Assembly: GCA_963729815.1 (NCBI GenBank)
Contig: CAVSPU010000009.1
Location: 1-64,000, forward strand
DNA length: 64,000 bases
Source of the DNA: DAHUXN01 sp963729815
GTDB taxonomy: Bacteria > Acidobacteriota > Terriglobia > Acidiferrales > UBA7541
Direction: 5' to 3'
The notes under the pieces are model-generated. The model did no database searches. It saw nothing but the letters and a program-made list of their open reading frames with translations, and was not told where the DNA came from. A program made the translations under genes and the position numbers. This document shows, one piece after another, positions 7,737 through 17,421 of the stretch. The number at the start of each line of letters is the position of its first letter. Within the stretch, counting starts at the first letter, position 1.

Positions 7737-9698
7737 ATGCCCCTCTCATCGACCCCAAAGATCGTGCGATTCGGCGTTTTTGAAGCGGATTTGCGTCTTG
7801 AGGAACTCCGCAAGCGCGGCGCCAAGACCAAGATTCAAGAGCTTCCATTCCGCGTATTAGCCATGCTGTTGGAAAGACCCGGCGAAATCGTCACACGCCA
7901 GGAACTCCAGAAACGAATTTGGCCCTCGGATACGTTCGTCGATTTTGAAGACGGGCTGAACACGGCGATCAAGAAGCTGCGTGAGGCGCTAGGCGATGAC
8001 GCGGATAATCCGCGGTTTGTGGAAACGGTCCCGCGCCGCGGATATCGTTTCATCGCACCGGTTACGATAGAACCGGCGAGCGAATCTGCCACAAGTTCAG
8101 TCGCGTCCGCTCCAGCGCAGCAGCGAGCGGAACAGACGCCCGGTCAGGGCTCTCCCGCTCTGCGCGCAGCCGGCGGGTCCGTTCGACCCGCAAAACGCTA
8201 CGGCCGAATTTTCGCGGTTCTCATTGTCGTAATTTGCGCGGGGTTGGCGGCGGGTTGGTTGTACTGGCATCGGCGCGCCGCGAAACCGGCAGTTGCGGAG
8301 CAGCGCATTCGTTCTTTGGCCGTGCTTCCGTTTGAGAATCTTTCCGGCGATCCGGGTCAGGATTATTTTGCCGACGGCATGACCGACGAACTGACGACGG
8401 ACATCGCACAGCTTGGTTTCCTGCGCGTGACCTCGCGCAGCTCCGTGATGCAATACAAAGGCCAGAATAAGCCGATCGATGAAATTCGCCAGAAGCTGAA
8501 TGTGGACGCCGTCGTCGAAGGCTCGGTGGCCCGTTCCGGCAATACCGTGCGCGTGAATGCGCAGCTCGTTGACACGGCTGACGACAGGCACATCTGGGCG
8601 CAGAGCTTCGAACGCGACGCGCGCGATATTGTGGCCTTGCAGGACGACGTGGCGCGAGCCGTGGCGCAGACGATTCAAACCGTCCTGCAGCCGGGCGAGC
8701 AGGCGCGGCTGGAGAATGCGCGGCCCGTGAGTGTCCAGGCTTACGAAGCCTATCTTCGCGGACTCTATTCGCAGGACCAACGGACTCAAGACGCGCTGAC
8801 GAAGAGCGTCGATTATTTCAATCAAGCGACGGCGCTTGATCCCACATTCGCTCCAGCATATGCGGGGCTTGCGAACAGCTATGATCTCCTGAGCGATTAC
8901 AGCGTGGTGCCCGATCGCGAAGCCGGGCCAAAAGCGAAAGCAGCGGCGCAGCGTGCGCTTGAGCTCGACAATTCCCTGGCCTCGGCGCATGCGGCGCTCG
9001 CGTTTGCCCTCTGGCATTACGATTGGGACTGGAAATCCGCCGAAGCGGAATTCCAGCGGGCCCTGGTGCTGAATCCGAATGATGCTCACGCGCACCATTG
9101 GTACGGACTGTTTCTCGCGACAAGGAGCGATTTCGCGGCCGCGTCGCAACAATTGCAAATCGCCCGGGAACTTGACCCGCTATCGTTGATTATTCAGACG
9201 AACGCGGGGTGGGTGTATTACTACCAGCATGACTTCGCGAAGTCCGAAGCAGAGTTTCTAAAGGTCTTGGGAGCGGATTCGAACTTCACACCCGCGCGCA
9301 CGAAACTATGGCTCGCCTATGCCTGCGATGGCAAGCATATCCAGGCAATCCAGGAGCTTGAGGGAGACGCACGCCTCCAAGGAAACAACGCCCTCGCCGG
9401 CCGTATCGAGAGTGCAGACCGCACGGGCGGTTACGAAGCCGCCGTCCAGGCTTTCATTGATACGATGGTCAAAGAGGCCACGCCGGGAACCTTGAATCCA
9501 TATCACGAGGCTATCCTTTACGCCCTGATCGGGAAGAAAGATGAAGCGCTGAGACTATTGCGAGAAGCCGACACCGATCGAAACGAGTGGATGGTTTACA
9601 TCGGCACCGATCCTGCCTTCGATTCGATGCGCTCCGATCCTGAATTCCAGAAAATCATGACGGATGTCCACATCCCTCCACACCAGACCTCGCGTTGA
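7737..9698 (+). CDS. Winged-helix, FlgO-like and TPR membrane regulator
   Basis: A 653-residue one-component regulator. Residues about 8-103 are an OmpR/CadC-type winged helix (RFGVFEADLRLEELRKRG, LLERPGEIVTRQELQKRIW, ending in the typical FVETVPRRGYRFIAPV). A single transmembrane helix follows at about 158-178. The outer part begins with a FlgO-like module (SLAVLPFENLSGDPGQDYF, YFADGMTDELTTDIAQL) and continues into several TPR repeats to the end. Such proteins are expanded in acidobacteria; the signal is unknown. The ATG at 7737 is favoured because it starts two residues before the conserved N-terminus; the ribosome binding site (GAGG) is far upstream. Confidence 0.85.
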   Translation: MPLSSTPKIVRFGVFEADLRLEELRKRGAKTKIQELPFRVLAMLLERPGEIVTRQELQKRIWPSDTFVDFEDGLNTAIKKLREALGDDADNPRFVETVPRRGYRFIAPVTIEPASESATSSVASAPAQQRAEQTPGQGSPALRAAGGSVRPAKRYGRIFAVLIVVICAGLAAGWLYWHRRAAKPAVAEQRIRSLAVLPFENLSGDPGQDYFADGMTDELTTDIAQLGFLRVTSRSSVMQYKGQNKPIDEIRQKLNVDAVVEGSVARSGNTVRVNAQLVDTADDRHIWAQSFERDARDIVALQDDVARAVAQTIQTVLQPGEQARLENARPVSVQAYEAYLRGLYSQDQRTQDALTKSVDYFNQATALDPTFAPAYAGLANSYDLLSDYSVVPDREAGPKAKAAAQRALELDNSLASAHAALAFALWHYDWDWKSAEAEFQRALVLNPNDAHAHHWYGLFLATRSDFAAASQQLQIARELDPLSLIIQTNAGWVYYYQHDFAKSEAEFLKVLGADSNFTPARTKLWLAYACDGKHIQAIQELEGDARLQGNNALAGRIESADRTGGYEAAVQAFIDTMVKEATPGTLNPYHEAILYALIGKKDEALRLLREADTDRNEWMVYIGTDPAFDSMRSDPEFQKIMTDVHIPPHQTSR

Positions 9699-10001
9699 AA
9701 CTTTGATCGCTCGATATTCCCCGCGGCTTCCAGCCTCTGCAACGCTCGCCGCATATTTTTTCGTGAAAGCAGCTCTTGGAGGCTTAGAATTTCCCGGCTC
9801 GCGTGCGCATGCGCGGGCTCCGCCTGTGCTTGTGCCGTTCCCGCCCTCGGCAATCCGTTCGGCATACCTGTCTCTGGGTACAGGGATTTCCTGTCTCGCG
9901 TCATTCCGCGCCAACCTTCTTGACCCTGTTCCCCCCAAGGCCTAGCCTGAGCGCATAGGGTTTACCTCACGAATTGTTGAGATTTTCTCACCGAGGGGCT
10001 T
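9699..10001. other. Intergenic region, no gene seen
   Basis: A 303-base gap. The open frame that spans it starts inside the TPR gene and has no conserved features. There is a GAGGGG ribosome binding site for the next gene at its end. Confidence 0.4.
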
Positions 10002-10316
10002 ATGCCAGTTCGGGAGTGTCCATTTTGTGGCCGGGTGATCTCTGACGCTTTCAGGGACTGCCCGCATTGTCATGAGACACTGCCAAGCGTCCCCAGGGCA
10101 GAGGCGCCGGTTTATGCGCAGAAAAAGGGCACTGTGCGCCGCGGGCTTTTGTATATGTTTGTAGTTGCCGTGATTTACTATCTTATTTCGCCGAGTGGCC
10201 CGTTGAAATACCCTGTCCCGTTTGCCCCGGTACTGACAACATATCTCCTACCCTTGTTTTTCCTCGCTGGTCTGGCACTCATGCTCTACGGGATCTTCAA
10301 GCAGGTGCGGGAGTAG
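10002..10316 (+). CDS. Small zinc-ribbon protein with two membrane helices
   Basis: The 104-residue protein opens with a CPFCGRVISD...CPHCHE zinc ribbon (four cysteines, residues 6-24) and continues into two hydrophobic helices (about residues 47-63 and 77-98). The start is an ATG with GAGGGG upstream. Zinc-ribbon/membrane proteins of this size are common and mostly uncharacterised. No partner is evident in the neighbourhood. Confidence 0.75.
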   Translation: MPVRECPFCGRVISDAFRDCPHCHETLPSVPRAEAPVYAQKKGTVRRGLLYMFVVAVIYYLISPSGPLKYPVPFAPVLTTYLLPLFFLAGLALMLYGIFKQVRE

Positions 10317-10502
10317 GACCGGCTCGCATGATAACGGGTCAGTTTCCGCGTAACCGATAATACGGGTACAATCCATGAACGTGGCGCGCTACTGAGAACG
10401 TATCCTTTTCGTTCCTCCCGGCGCGACAAGCCGGTGACCTTCTCGTGTACGTGTAAGGGTGTTATGTAACCCCAGATCTCGAAAGCAGAAAGCGGAGCGG
10501 CG

Positions 10503-10904
10503 ATGAGAACGGAATTGCTGCGATTCAACGGCGCTGTCGCACGGGATCCCGCCATCGATGCATGGATGAAAGGGCATGCCGGTGAATTGGGAGCCATCGC
10601 GCTTCAGTGGTTTGATGTGATGCGAAAATGCGGGGACGAAGTCCGGGAGCTCTTGCATGATGGCTGTCCAGTTGCATGTTTGGGAGATGCGCCCTTCGGC
10701 TACGTCAATGTATTCACCTCGCACGTAAACGTCGGGTTCTTTCACGGGGCAGCACTGCCGGATCCGGCCCGCTTGTTACAAGGCACCGGCAAGTCCATGC
10801 GCCATGTGAAGCTGAGACCTGGAACGGCCGCAAACGCCGCAGCGCTACGCAGTCTCATCAATGCCGCGTATTCGGATATAAAGGCGCGCGTCGAACACGG
10901 CTAG
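10503..10904 (+). CDS. DUF1801-domain protein
   Basis: A 133-residue protein with the DUF1801 (YdhG-like) pattern: an N-terminal helix, then FGYVNVFTSHVNVGFFHGAALPDPARLLQG and the conserved KSMRHVKL strand. The fold is the small alpha/beta YdhG type with a putative ligand pocket; the function is unknown. The start is an ATG with GGAG 8 bases upstream. It stands alone. Confidence 0.85.
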   Translation: MRTELLRFNGAVARDPAIDAWMKGHAGELGAIALQWFDVMRKCGDEVRELLHDGCPVACLGDAPFGYVNVFTSHVNVGFFHGAALPDPARLLQGTGKSMRHVKLRPGTAANAAALRSLINAAYSDIKARVEHG

Positions 10905-10975
10905 CTCAAAGAAACGCCTTGAGAAGTCAAAATGGATATGAACCGCTCTTTTTCCTCGCCAGCTTGGGCTTTGCC

Positions 10976-11572
10976 TCACTTTTTGGGATTCTCTTCCAGG
11001 TCTTTGTAAATGACATGCCCCTGGTCAGCGCACGCTTTCTGTTCTTCCAGTGAGAGAGGTATCACTTTTTCGTTTGGCAGCACAGAGTCGCACCGCATGT
11101 AATTCTCGAACCCGGGTGCAGAGAATACGAATACCACGCTGACGGTCTCGGTTCCCGCGTTCTTTACATCTACCCAGGTATGCGCCGGAATGAACACCGT
11201 TCCTCCCGTGTGCAGATCGCGTTCCCGGTCTCCCAGATGAACGTGAACGGTTCCTTTTGCGATATACAGAATTTCATCCTGCCCGAGGTGCCTGTGCGTT
11301 GGAAATTCGTCGCCCGGAGCCATGTCCTCGGTTCCCATAACAAGGTGTTGAGAACCATTGTTTTTTGGACTGACCTTCAGGATAAAGTCGCCAGGAGGAG
11401 GCTCTCGCCAAATCCTCCGCTCGCCCTCATTTTTCTCTAGCAGGAGTGGTTTTGGACCGACCCGGGAAGTGGTTGTGGAGTTGGATCGTGAAGCCGGAGT
11501 TTGAATGACACAAACCGAAACGAGTATCGCTGCCATCGTCGCGAACGTTGTCCTAATCGAGTTTGAATTCAT
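10976..11572 (-). CDS. Exported single-domain cupin
   Basis: A 198-residue protein with an N-terminal hydrophobic export signal (residues 1-25) and one cupin domain. Cupin motif 1 is complete: PGDEFPTHRHLGQDEILYI, with the two His and the Glu for metal binding. Motif 2 is weak (PAHTWVDVKNAG, one His). Exported cupins of this kind may bind sugars or act as dioxygenases; the substrate is unknown. The start is an ATG with AAAGGAG about 8 bases upstream. The C-terminal 40 residues (DSVLPNEKVIPLSLEEQK) lie outside the barrel. Confidence 0.8.
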   Translation of the reverse strand: MNSNSIRTTFATMAAILVSVCVIQTPASRSNSTTTSRVGPKPLLLEKNEGERRIWREPPPGDFILKVSPKNNGSQHLVMGTEDMAPGDEFPTHRHLGQDEILYIAKGTVHVHLGDRERDLHTGGTVFIPAHTWVDVKNAGTETVSVVFVFSAPGFENYMRCDSVLPNEKVIPLSLEEQKACADQGHVIYKDLEENPKK

Positions 11573-11887
11573 GGCACAATCTCCTTTCGTGGCTAGCGCG
11601 GCCTGATAGTATCACTCCGATAGTTCACCTTCTCCTGGAGACTCACACCATTGGCGTAGTGGCGCGGGCAGGCGCGGCTTCTTGCACTGAGGAACGAAGG
11701 GCAGCGTTGCCAAGAGAATGCTTTGTGATTTCCTTCCTTTTGCGAGTTTCACCCGCGCAAGGTATTAAGCTCTGGGCTGCTGAATGAGAAACTTTTGAGC
11801 GCTCCTCGACTAGCGCCCGCGCGCTCAAATCCGCTACAATCATGTTTAGAGCGTCGCGGCCAAGATTTGCATTTTCACGGACGGCAC
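11573..11887. other. ispG upstream region
   Basis: A 315-base divergent gap between the cupin gene and ispG. No gene is supported. It holds a TACAAT hexamer at 11835-11840, annotated separately. Confidence 0.45.
11835..11840 (+). promoter_or_regulatory. Candidate -10 element of ispG
   Basis: TACAAT within CGCTACAAT lies 47 bases before the ispG ATG. There is no recognisable -35 at 16-18 bases. The same 9-mer precedes gph and the PBP1A gene. Confidence 0.45.
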
Positions 11888-13195
11888 ATGGAATCAGCAA
11901 TCGCACAGCGGCACAAGACAGTCGGCGTCAAAATCGGCAAAGTACAAGTCGGCGGCGGCGCGCCTGTCGTCGTGCAGTCGATGACGAACACGGACACGGC
12001 CGACGTCGAGAGCACCACACGGCAATACCTCGAGCTCGCGCAAGCCGGCTCGGAAATCGTGCGCGTCACGGTCAACGTTCCCGAAGCTGCTGCCGCCGTG
12101 CCGGAAATCAAGCGCCGCGTGCTCGAAGCGGGCTGCGACGCGCCGCTCATCGGCGATTTTCATTACAACGGTCACGTCCTGCTCACGAAATATCCCGACT
12201 GCGCCAAGGCCCTCGACAAATACCGCATCAATCCCGGCAACGTCGGCAAAGGCGTGCGCCGCGACGAGCAATTCTCCACCATCTGCAAAGTCGCCGTCGA
12301 CAACGGCAAGCCCGTGCGCATCGGCGTCAACGGCGGCTCGCTCAATCAAGAGCTCGTCATGCAGAAAATGCAGGAGAACACCGACGGCAATCTCGGCCGC
12401 ACGTCCGAAGACATCATCAACGAGTGCATGGTTCTTTCTGCGATTCAGTCCACGGAACTCGCTCTGGCCTCCGGCCTGCGCAAGGATCAGATCATCATTT
12501 CCTGCAAAGTCTCGCGCCCGCGCGACCTCATCAGCATCTATCGTGAACTCGCTCGCCAGACGGATCAGCCTTTGCACCTCGGTCTCACGGAAGCCGGCAT
12601 GGGTGCGAAGGGTCTCGTATGGTCGGCGTCTTCGATGGCGATTTTGCTCAGTGAAGGCATCGGCGACACGATTCGCGTCTCGCTCACGCCGCGTCCCGGC
12701 GGCGATCGCCGCGAAGAAGTTTATGCCGCCTGCGAATTGCTTCAGGCTCTCGGCCTGCGCTCTTTCGCGCCCAGCGTCACTGCCTGTCCCGGCTGCGGAC
12801 GCACCACCAGCTCCACGTTCCAGGAATTAGCCGAGCGCACCCAGCAATACATTCGCGACAAAATGCCGGAGTGGAAATCGCAATACGAAGGCGTCGAGGA
12901 ATTGAAGCTCGCCGTAATGGGCTGCATCGTCAATGGCCCCGGCGAATCCCGCGCTGCCAATATCGGCATCAGCCTTCCCGGCACCGGCGAGGAGCCCAGT
13001 TGCCCCGTCTATATTGACGGCGAAAAATCCGTCACCCTCAAGGGCACCTACGACGAGCTCGCCGCCGCCTTCCGCAAATTGCTCGACGACTATGTCGCCG
13101 CAAAATATCCCCGCCGCGCGCCCGGCTCGATCGCGCCTGCGATTCGCATGCCTGAGCCCTCCGCGCCCGGCCTCCACGTCATCCCCAGCCGCTAA
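11888..13195 (+). CDS. ispG: IspG (GcpE), HMBPP synthase of the MEP pathway
   Basis: A 435-residue protein. It converts 2-C-methyl-erythritol 2,4-cyclodiphosphate to HMBPP in the MEP isoprenoid pathway, using a [4Fe-4S] cluster and reduced ferredoxin or flavodoxin. The N-terminal TIM-barrel begins VGVKIGKVQVGGGAPVVVQ with SMTNTDT. The C-terminal iron-sulfur domain has the cluster cysteines in SVTACPGCGRTTS and KLAVMGCIVNGPGESR. The length is that of the direct (non-insert) bacterial form. The ATG at 11888 begins at the conserved N-terminus and lies downstream of a TACAAT box. The tail after YPRRAPG is a non-conserved Pro/Ser-rich extension. Confidence 0.96.
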   Translation: MESAIAQRHKTVGVKIGKVQVGGGAPVVVQSMTNTDTADVESTTRQYLELAQAGSEIVRVTVNVPEAAAAVPEIKRRVLEAGCDAPLIGDFHYNGHVLLTKYPDCAKALDKYRINPGNVGKGVRRDEQFSTICKVAVDNGKPVRIGVNGGSLNQELVMQKMQENTDGNLGRTSEDIINECMVLSAIQSTELALASGLRKDQIIISCKVSRPRDLISIYRELARQTDQPLHLGLTEAGMGAKGLVWSASSMAILLSEGIGDTIRVSLTPRPGGDRREEVYAACELLQALGLRSFAPSVTACPGCGRTTSSTFQELAERTQQYIRDKMPEWKSQYEGVEELKLAVMGCIVNGPGESRAANIGISLPGTGEEPSCPVYIDGEKSVTLKGTYDELAAAFRKLLDDYVAAKYPRRAPGSIAPAIRMPEPSAPGLHVIPSR

Positions 13196-13370
13196 CATCC
13201 AATTTCCAGAACGTTTCAAGTAAGTACAGCCGGTCGCCAATCCGTCCCCGCCACTTAGTCACTGTGGTGATGAAACTGCCTCTTCGTTAACTCATTGGTT
13301 CTTCCATGATTACGCAGACTCTTGTCTTCCGCAGGGGAATATATGATGTTTGGGTTACCTGGACATTCGT

Positions 13371-13904
13371 ATGAATTGGCTACTCAAGAAGTTGGGCTAT
13401 CACCACCGCGAGTACCGTGGAGCTGATTTCTCCGTGCGAATAGAACCAATAATGCGCGAGGCCGTCTCGATCATTCACAAACGTCAGGGAAGCACACTCA
13501 ATCTGAGTGCAGAGCGAGCCGGTGGAAAGCGGGAAGGAATCGCAGTTCAGATCCCTAATCAGATCGACGCGCAGCGAGTGCGCCAAATCGTCAGCGATCT
13601 GGAAACTGCATTTCAAGTATTGGACTGCGACTATGTGATTAGTCGCTCGGTCGGAGTGGATATCGTGCCAGAGGCAGAACGGCGGACAGCAATCGCCGAG
13701 TTGGAGGATATGGGTCTCGAGACCGAAGTTTCTCCCGGCGGCTCCCAGATCCGCCTAAAGCGTAGAGAGGGCGCCTCTCACTTCGACTTCGAAACCATAC
13801 GGAAACGGACTCCACGCATGATGTCACTGATGCAGGCGGTTCGCGGAAAACGGGAACGCTTCGAAATCCTGGCCAAATCGAAAGACTTGCAATCCCGCAG
13901 TTAG
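13371..13904 (+). CDS. Uncharacterised 177-residue protein
   Basis: I do not recognise the family. The protein is soluble, with a basic first half (VRIEPIMREAVSIIHKRQG), a central predicted beta/alpha stretch and an acidic helix (PEAERRTAIAELEDMG), then a Lys/Arg-rich tail. No signal peptide or cysteine motif is present. The ATG at 13371 lacks a good ribosome binding site; a TTG at 13350 in frame, 12 bases after AGGGGAA, is an alternative start that would add seven residues. It follows ispG by 175 bases and is probably separately expressed. Confidence 0.55.
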   Translation: MNWLLKKLGYHHREYRGADFSVRIEPIMREAVSIIHKRQGSTLNLSAERAGGKREGIAVQIPNQIDAQRVRQIVSDLETAFQVLDCDYVISRSVGVDIVPEAERRTAIAELEDMGLETEVSPGGSQIRLKRREGASHFDFETIRKRTPRMMSLMQAVRGKRERFEILAKSKDLQSRS

Positions 13905-14214
13905 TTCTCTTCCGAGGAGTCTCGATGCATTTATCAGAACGACGAGGAATCTGCTTTTGCCTTGATCGCCGTGGCGTAGGCCTGCCTGCACCAGGCTGGC
14001 TCCACATAGCTACCACGCGCCACGCGTAGCATCTCGCATTACAGCCATCTGTGAAGGATTGTCATCCCGAACCCGGTCGCGCTTTCAGCGAACGGCGGTG
14101 AGGGATCTGCTTTTGTCATTCTTCCAGTTTCCAACCTCTAACCTCCAGCGTCTAGAATCGTCTCCACCAAGTATCCCCGCCGCACCCACGCCGCCGTCGC
14201 ATAGTACCTCGCAC
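13905..14214. repeat. Intergenic region with two copies of a short dispersed-type repeat
   Basis: Within a 310-base gap between convergent genes, two related segments occur: GAGGAATCTGCTTTTG near 13943 and GAGGGATCTGCTTTTG near 14101. The second follows GTCATCCCGAA. Sequences of this style recur between genes in several soil bacteria. No gene is seen. Confidence 0.35.
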
Positions 14215-15441
14215 TCAGGCCGGCTTCCTTGCAAACTTCTCCGTCCAGCGGATTTTCGCTGTCGCCTGCATCACGATGAACAGCGTCAGTATGGCGCCGA
14301 TTGTAATGGTTAGCCCAGTGAAGCCTTGGAAAAAGAACGCGTAAGAAAATAAAATCAAATATGCAAACTGCGCGCCGCCAGCCTCCATCGCAAATCGGAT
14401 TCCAACAACTAGCCTCAAATAGCTCCAAACCAAGAACAACGACACCGTTGAACAGATCACAAAGGCCCAGTGGATGGAAATGTGATCTACCAGGTAGGCA
14501 AGCAACAGATGAAACGCAAAGAATGCGCAGGCGAGAAAGAAATAATTCACTGGGTGGAATTCAATTCCACGAAGCATCGTCAAAATGAATACGGCGAAAA
14601 AGAAGAACAGAAGGGAAACGGGGGCAAAGTAACTAATTCTTCCCGCCAGCGGACCCGGCTGAACTTTTTCGGGCATGCTCATCCCGATTTGAAATCCCGA
14701 CAGCAGGCTGCGGTAATCCCATTTTAACTCCCAGCCGTCCCCTGACTTCCTTTCACCGGTTGGAGATAAAGTATTTTCTGGAAAATCGAATCCTCCGAAG
14801 TGAGTCCTTATCGTCAGAGAAAAATTCTTGACCTCAGCCACCTCATCGCCGAGTTTGTACTGCCAGGTATCGAGCCCTTGGGAGCGGTAGCTAACCTGCA
14901 GCACAACTTTATCCCCGGCAGCAACGGCCGTCCTTCCGCTGAGGATGCCGTTCGTCGTCGTTAGCTGCAACGGTTGATCGTTCCCTGTCATCCTCACATC
15001 GTCGTAAATAGCCTGCTTTGCGGGGAGCGGGAAGCAAAATGAAACGTCCTGGCTTCTGTCTGTCGGATTTTGAAATGTATAGCTTCCCGAAAAACCCACT
15101 CTGTATGTGCTGTACCAGAGTAGCCCCTTTTGGCGGTAATCGACGGCGAGGTCGACGTTGACCAGGCTCGCATGGATGGGCAATTGAATGTCGGTAGGTT
15201 GTTCCCCCACACTGCCGACAGTCATGCCATCAACGGTTAATCCGGTGGCCTTCCCACCGCCCATCGTGTATGCCGCACTCGGAGGAGACTGAATCTGCGC
15301 GGTACCCCAAATCGATTGAACATGGCCGTTCAAAGCAACGCTCGCTGTATTCGTTCTCTCGGAGATCGTGCTGCCGAGGATGGTCCACGCGATTGCGGAG
15401 CAGATGAAGATAAAAATGGTCGCAACGATTCTGTTGGTCAT
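14215..15441 (-). CDS. CreD-like inner-membrane protein
   Basis: A 408-residue protein. One N-terminal membrane helix (residues 4-24) is followed by a periplasmic beta-rich domain of about 240 residues and then five or six C-terminal helices beginning at SYFAPVSLLFFFFAVFIL. The block EFHPVNYFFLACAFFAFHL resembles the membrane part of CreD, the colicin-E2-tolerance protein; the periplasmic domain is only distantly similar. No creBC partner is nearby, so the name is a family hint only. The ATG at 15441 has GGAGAA 6 bases upstream and is preferred to the GTG at 15459. Confidence 0.65.
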   Translation of the reverse strand: MTNRIVATIFIFICSAIAWTILGSTISERTNTASVALNGHVQSIWGTAQIQSPPSAAYTMGGGKATGLTVDGMTVGSVGEQPTDIQLPIHASLVNVDLAVDYRQKGLLWYSTYRVGFSGSYTFQNPTDRSQDVSFCFPLPAKQAIYDDVRMTGNDQPLQLTTTNGILSGRTAVAAGDKVVLQVSYRSQGLDTWQYKLGDEVAEVKNFSLTIRTHFGGFDFPENTLSPTGERKSGDGWELKWDYRSLLSGFQIGMSMPEKVQPGPLAGRISYFAPVSLLFFFFAVFILTMLRGIEFHPVNYFFLACAFFAFHLLLAYLVDHISIHWAFVICSTVSLFLVWSYLRLVVGIRFAMEAGGAQFAYLILFSYAFFFQGFTGLTITIGAILTLFIVMQATAKIRWTEKFARKPA

Positions 15442-15718
15442 GGACACTTCTCCATTCACAGGAATTTCGCCGCGATAGGAAGCTAGCAGGTTTACTTTGT
15501 CTTGTAAAGTACTTTGTTACATGAAGGTTCTGGCTTAGTGGCTGCTTCTCAGTGACCCGGAGCGTGCCTCGTGGTAGCAGTTTCCTTGGACATAAACTCA
15601 GAATTTCCTTCCTTTCTTCGTTAACTTATGCTATACATACCGTGTCGGTTATGGTACTTACATTTATCTCCGGCCCGCGGCCTCGCATGGGAGTATTCAG
15701 GTGGCATTTCCCCTCCGC

Positions 15719-15763
15719 CACCAAATCCGATCAGGATTTGGTGCCCTGAGCTCGTCGAAGGGC
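15719..15763. repeat. Double hairpin with CCCTGAGCTCGTCGAAGGG element
   Basis: CACCAAATCC (15719-15728) pairs perfectly with GGATTTGGTG (15734-15743) around a GATCA loop. It is followed at once by GCCCT (15743-15747) pairing with AGGGC (15759-15763). The second part resembles the CCTGAGC-GTCGAAGG type intergenic repeat seen in many bacteria. Confidence 0.5.
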
Positions 15764-15812
15764 GCCTCTTTCTCTCCTCCCAGCCATCCCTCGTCCCAAT
15801 CTATGATTTTTT

Positions 15813-15890
15813 TAATCGGGACAGCAACGTTCAGTCAAATTTTCTTAACTAGTCGCAAATTCAACAATTTAATTTTTTCTAATCGGGACA
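15813..15890. repeat. Paired 11-bp direct repeats TAATCGGGACA
   Basis: Two exact copies of TAATCGGGACA, at 15813-15823 and 15880-15890, each follow a run of T and are 67 bases apart. A similar pair with the same spacing occurs near 26.1 kb. Confidence 0.5.
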
Positions 15891-15970
15891 AATTTTCGCT
15901 CTCCAATTGCACTATCTTTGTGCAGTTTCCATTTTTTGTATTGCGGTTCCGCGCAGGATGCCGAGGGCCT

Positions 15971-17299
15971 TCACATCCGATAAACACACAGCCCGCTGAG
16001 CAGCTTCGGGCAAAAGTCCGTCGATTTCTGCGGCATCACGTCTCCGCCAAGCGCGATTTCCACCACCTGTTTGACGCGCACGGGATTGAGCAAAAAGGCG
16101 ACTTGTGCGTCTCCGCGATCCACGGTCGCCAGCGCCGCATCCATTTCGCGCTCGTACGTGATGTTCGATTCCGACGCGACCTTCTCCGCCGTAATTCCCA
16201 GGCATTTGTGCAGCAGCAAACGGTGCAGCAGGACGACATCGAGCTGGCGCTGCGCGGGCGAAACGTCCGGAAGCAACTGCTCCAGCGCTGCTGCATTCCG
16301 CAGCACGAGCAGAAAAAACGCCTTGCCGCCGCCATAGGCGCCGATGGCGTGCCCGGCGTGGCCGCGGCGTTCGAGATCGTGCCTAAAATCGGCGTGGCTC
16401 TCGGCGCGCTCGGCCGGCGAAGCGAAGGGATACGCGTACCAGTTGAAATACTGCGACGCCGCCTTGAGGAATTTCTCCATCGAAAAGTTCGCCAGATTTC
16501 GCAGCACGCGATGCGTCGGCAGAATCGTCAACCCTTCTTGATGGATGTTGAAGCAGGTCCACATCGCTTTTTCAAACGGCGCGTCCGGATCGATGCGCCC
16601 GGCCTCCGTGCGGCACTCGTCTCGATACGCGAGCGCGGTTTCGTAGCGATGGTGCCCATCAGCAATGATGAGCTTTTGATCGGCCATCGCCGACACGATT
16701 TGCTGAATCGTCTGCGCATCGGAGATGGCCCACAAACGGTGGAGGACATTATATTCATCGTGAAGCTGCGCCGTCGCCGGCTGCTGCGCAGATCGTTCGA
16801 GCAACTTATCCACGTGCTTTGCGGGGTCGTCATAGAGCATGAAAAGCTGGCCCGTTTGCGCGCGCATGTGGCGCAGCAATTCCAGGCGGTCGGCTTTCGG
16901 AGCCGTCAGCGTGCGCTCATGGCGGAAGACGATTTTGTCTTCGTATCCGGTAAGGCGTCCGAGCGCAATGAAGCCGCGGCGCTCGAGATGCCGATTGGTT
17001 CCGGGGACGGCATAGTCCTGAGAATATGCATAAATCGAAGGCTCGCCATCCTGCGCGAGAACGCCCTGTGCGAGCCAGTCCTCGAAATTCCGCGACGCGC
17101 GGGTATAAACATTGTTCGTCGGCGAATCGCCAGGAAACGACTTTCCTTTTTCGACGGAAACAAAATTGTAAGGGCTGGCGGCGTAATAATTTTCCTGCAT
17201 CGCAGGAGTGATTTTGTCGTAGGGCTGCGTCAGAACACTTTCGAGCGCACCGCGGCTGGCGTCGTACCGTACCGCGCGGAATGGAAAAATTTCGGCCAT
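15971..17299 (-). CDS. DUF1015-family protein
   Basis: A 442-residue protein with the DUF1015 signature: N-terminal EIFPFRAVRYD and LTQPYDKITPAMQENYYA, a middle IADGHHRYETALAYR motif (equivalent to the ADGHHR box of the family) and QEGLTILPTHRVL. The C-terminal third follows the usual pattern. Members are related to the ParB/SerK-like fold, and some archaeal relatives are ADP-dependent serine kinases; bacterial members are not characterised, so I do not assign an activity. The ATG at 17299 has GAGGA 5 bases upstream; the frame extends further but unsupported. It is divergent from gph. Confidence 0.88.
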   Translation of the reverse strand: MAEIFPFRAVRYDASRGALESVLTQPYDKITPAMQENYYAASPYNFVSVEKGKSFPGDSPTNNVYTRASRNFEDWLAQGVLAQDGEPSIYAYSQDYAVPGTNRHLERRGFIALGRLTGYEDKIVFRHERTLTAPKADRLELLRHMRAQTGQLFMLYDDPAKHVDKLLERSAQQPATAQLHDEYNVLHRLWAISDAQTIQQIVSAMADQKLIIADGHHRYETALAYRDECRTEAGRIDPDAPFEKAMWTCFNIHQEGLTILPTHRVLRNLANFSMEKFLKAASQYFNWYAYPFASPAERAESHADFRHDLERRGHAGHAIGAYGGGKAFFLLVLRNAAALEQLLPDVSPAQRQLDVVLLHRLLLHKCLGITAEKVASESNITYEREMDAALATVDRGDAQVAFLLNPVRVKQVVEIALGGDVMPQKSTDFCPKLLSGLCVYRM

Positions 17300-17421
17300 G
17301 AAATCCTCGGACGAGGAAATCGCTCGTCGCGGAAACAAGCGATTGTAACAGCGCGGCCGCCGCTCTCCAACGCCGGCAATCGCCGGCGCAAAAACCGGCA
17401 GCGGATGGCGCGCAGCTTCGC

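Larger units (their letters stand above)
15442..15970. other. 529-base intergenic region, AT-rich and repeat-bearing
   Basis: No gene is supported. It contains the hairpin and the GCCCT...AGGGC element at 15719-15763 and the paired repeats at 15813-15890, and is clearly more AT-rich than the flanking genes. It includes the leftward promoter of the CreD-like gene. Confidence 0.5.
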
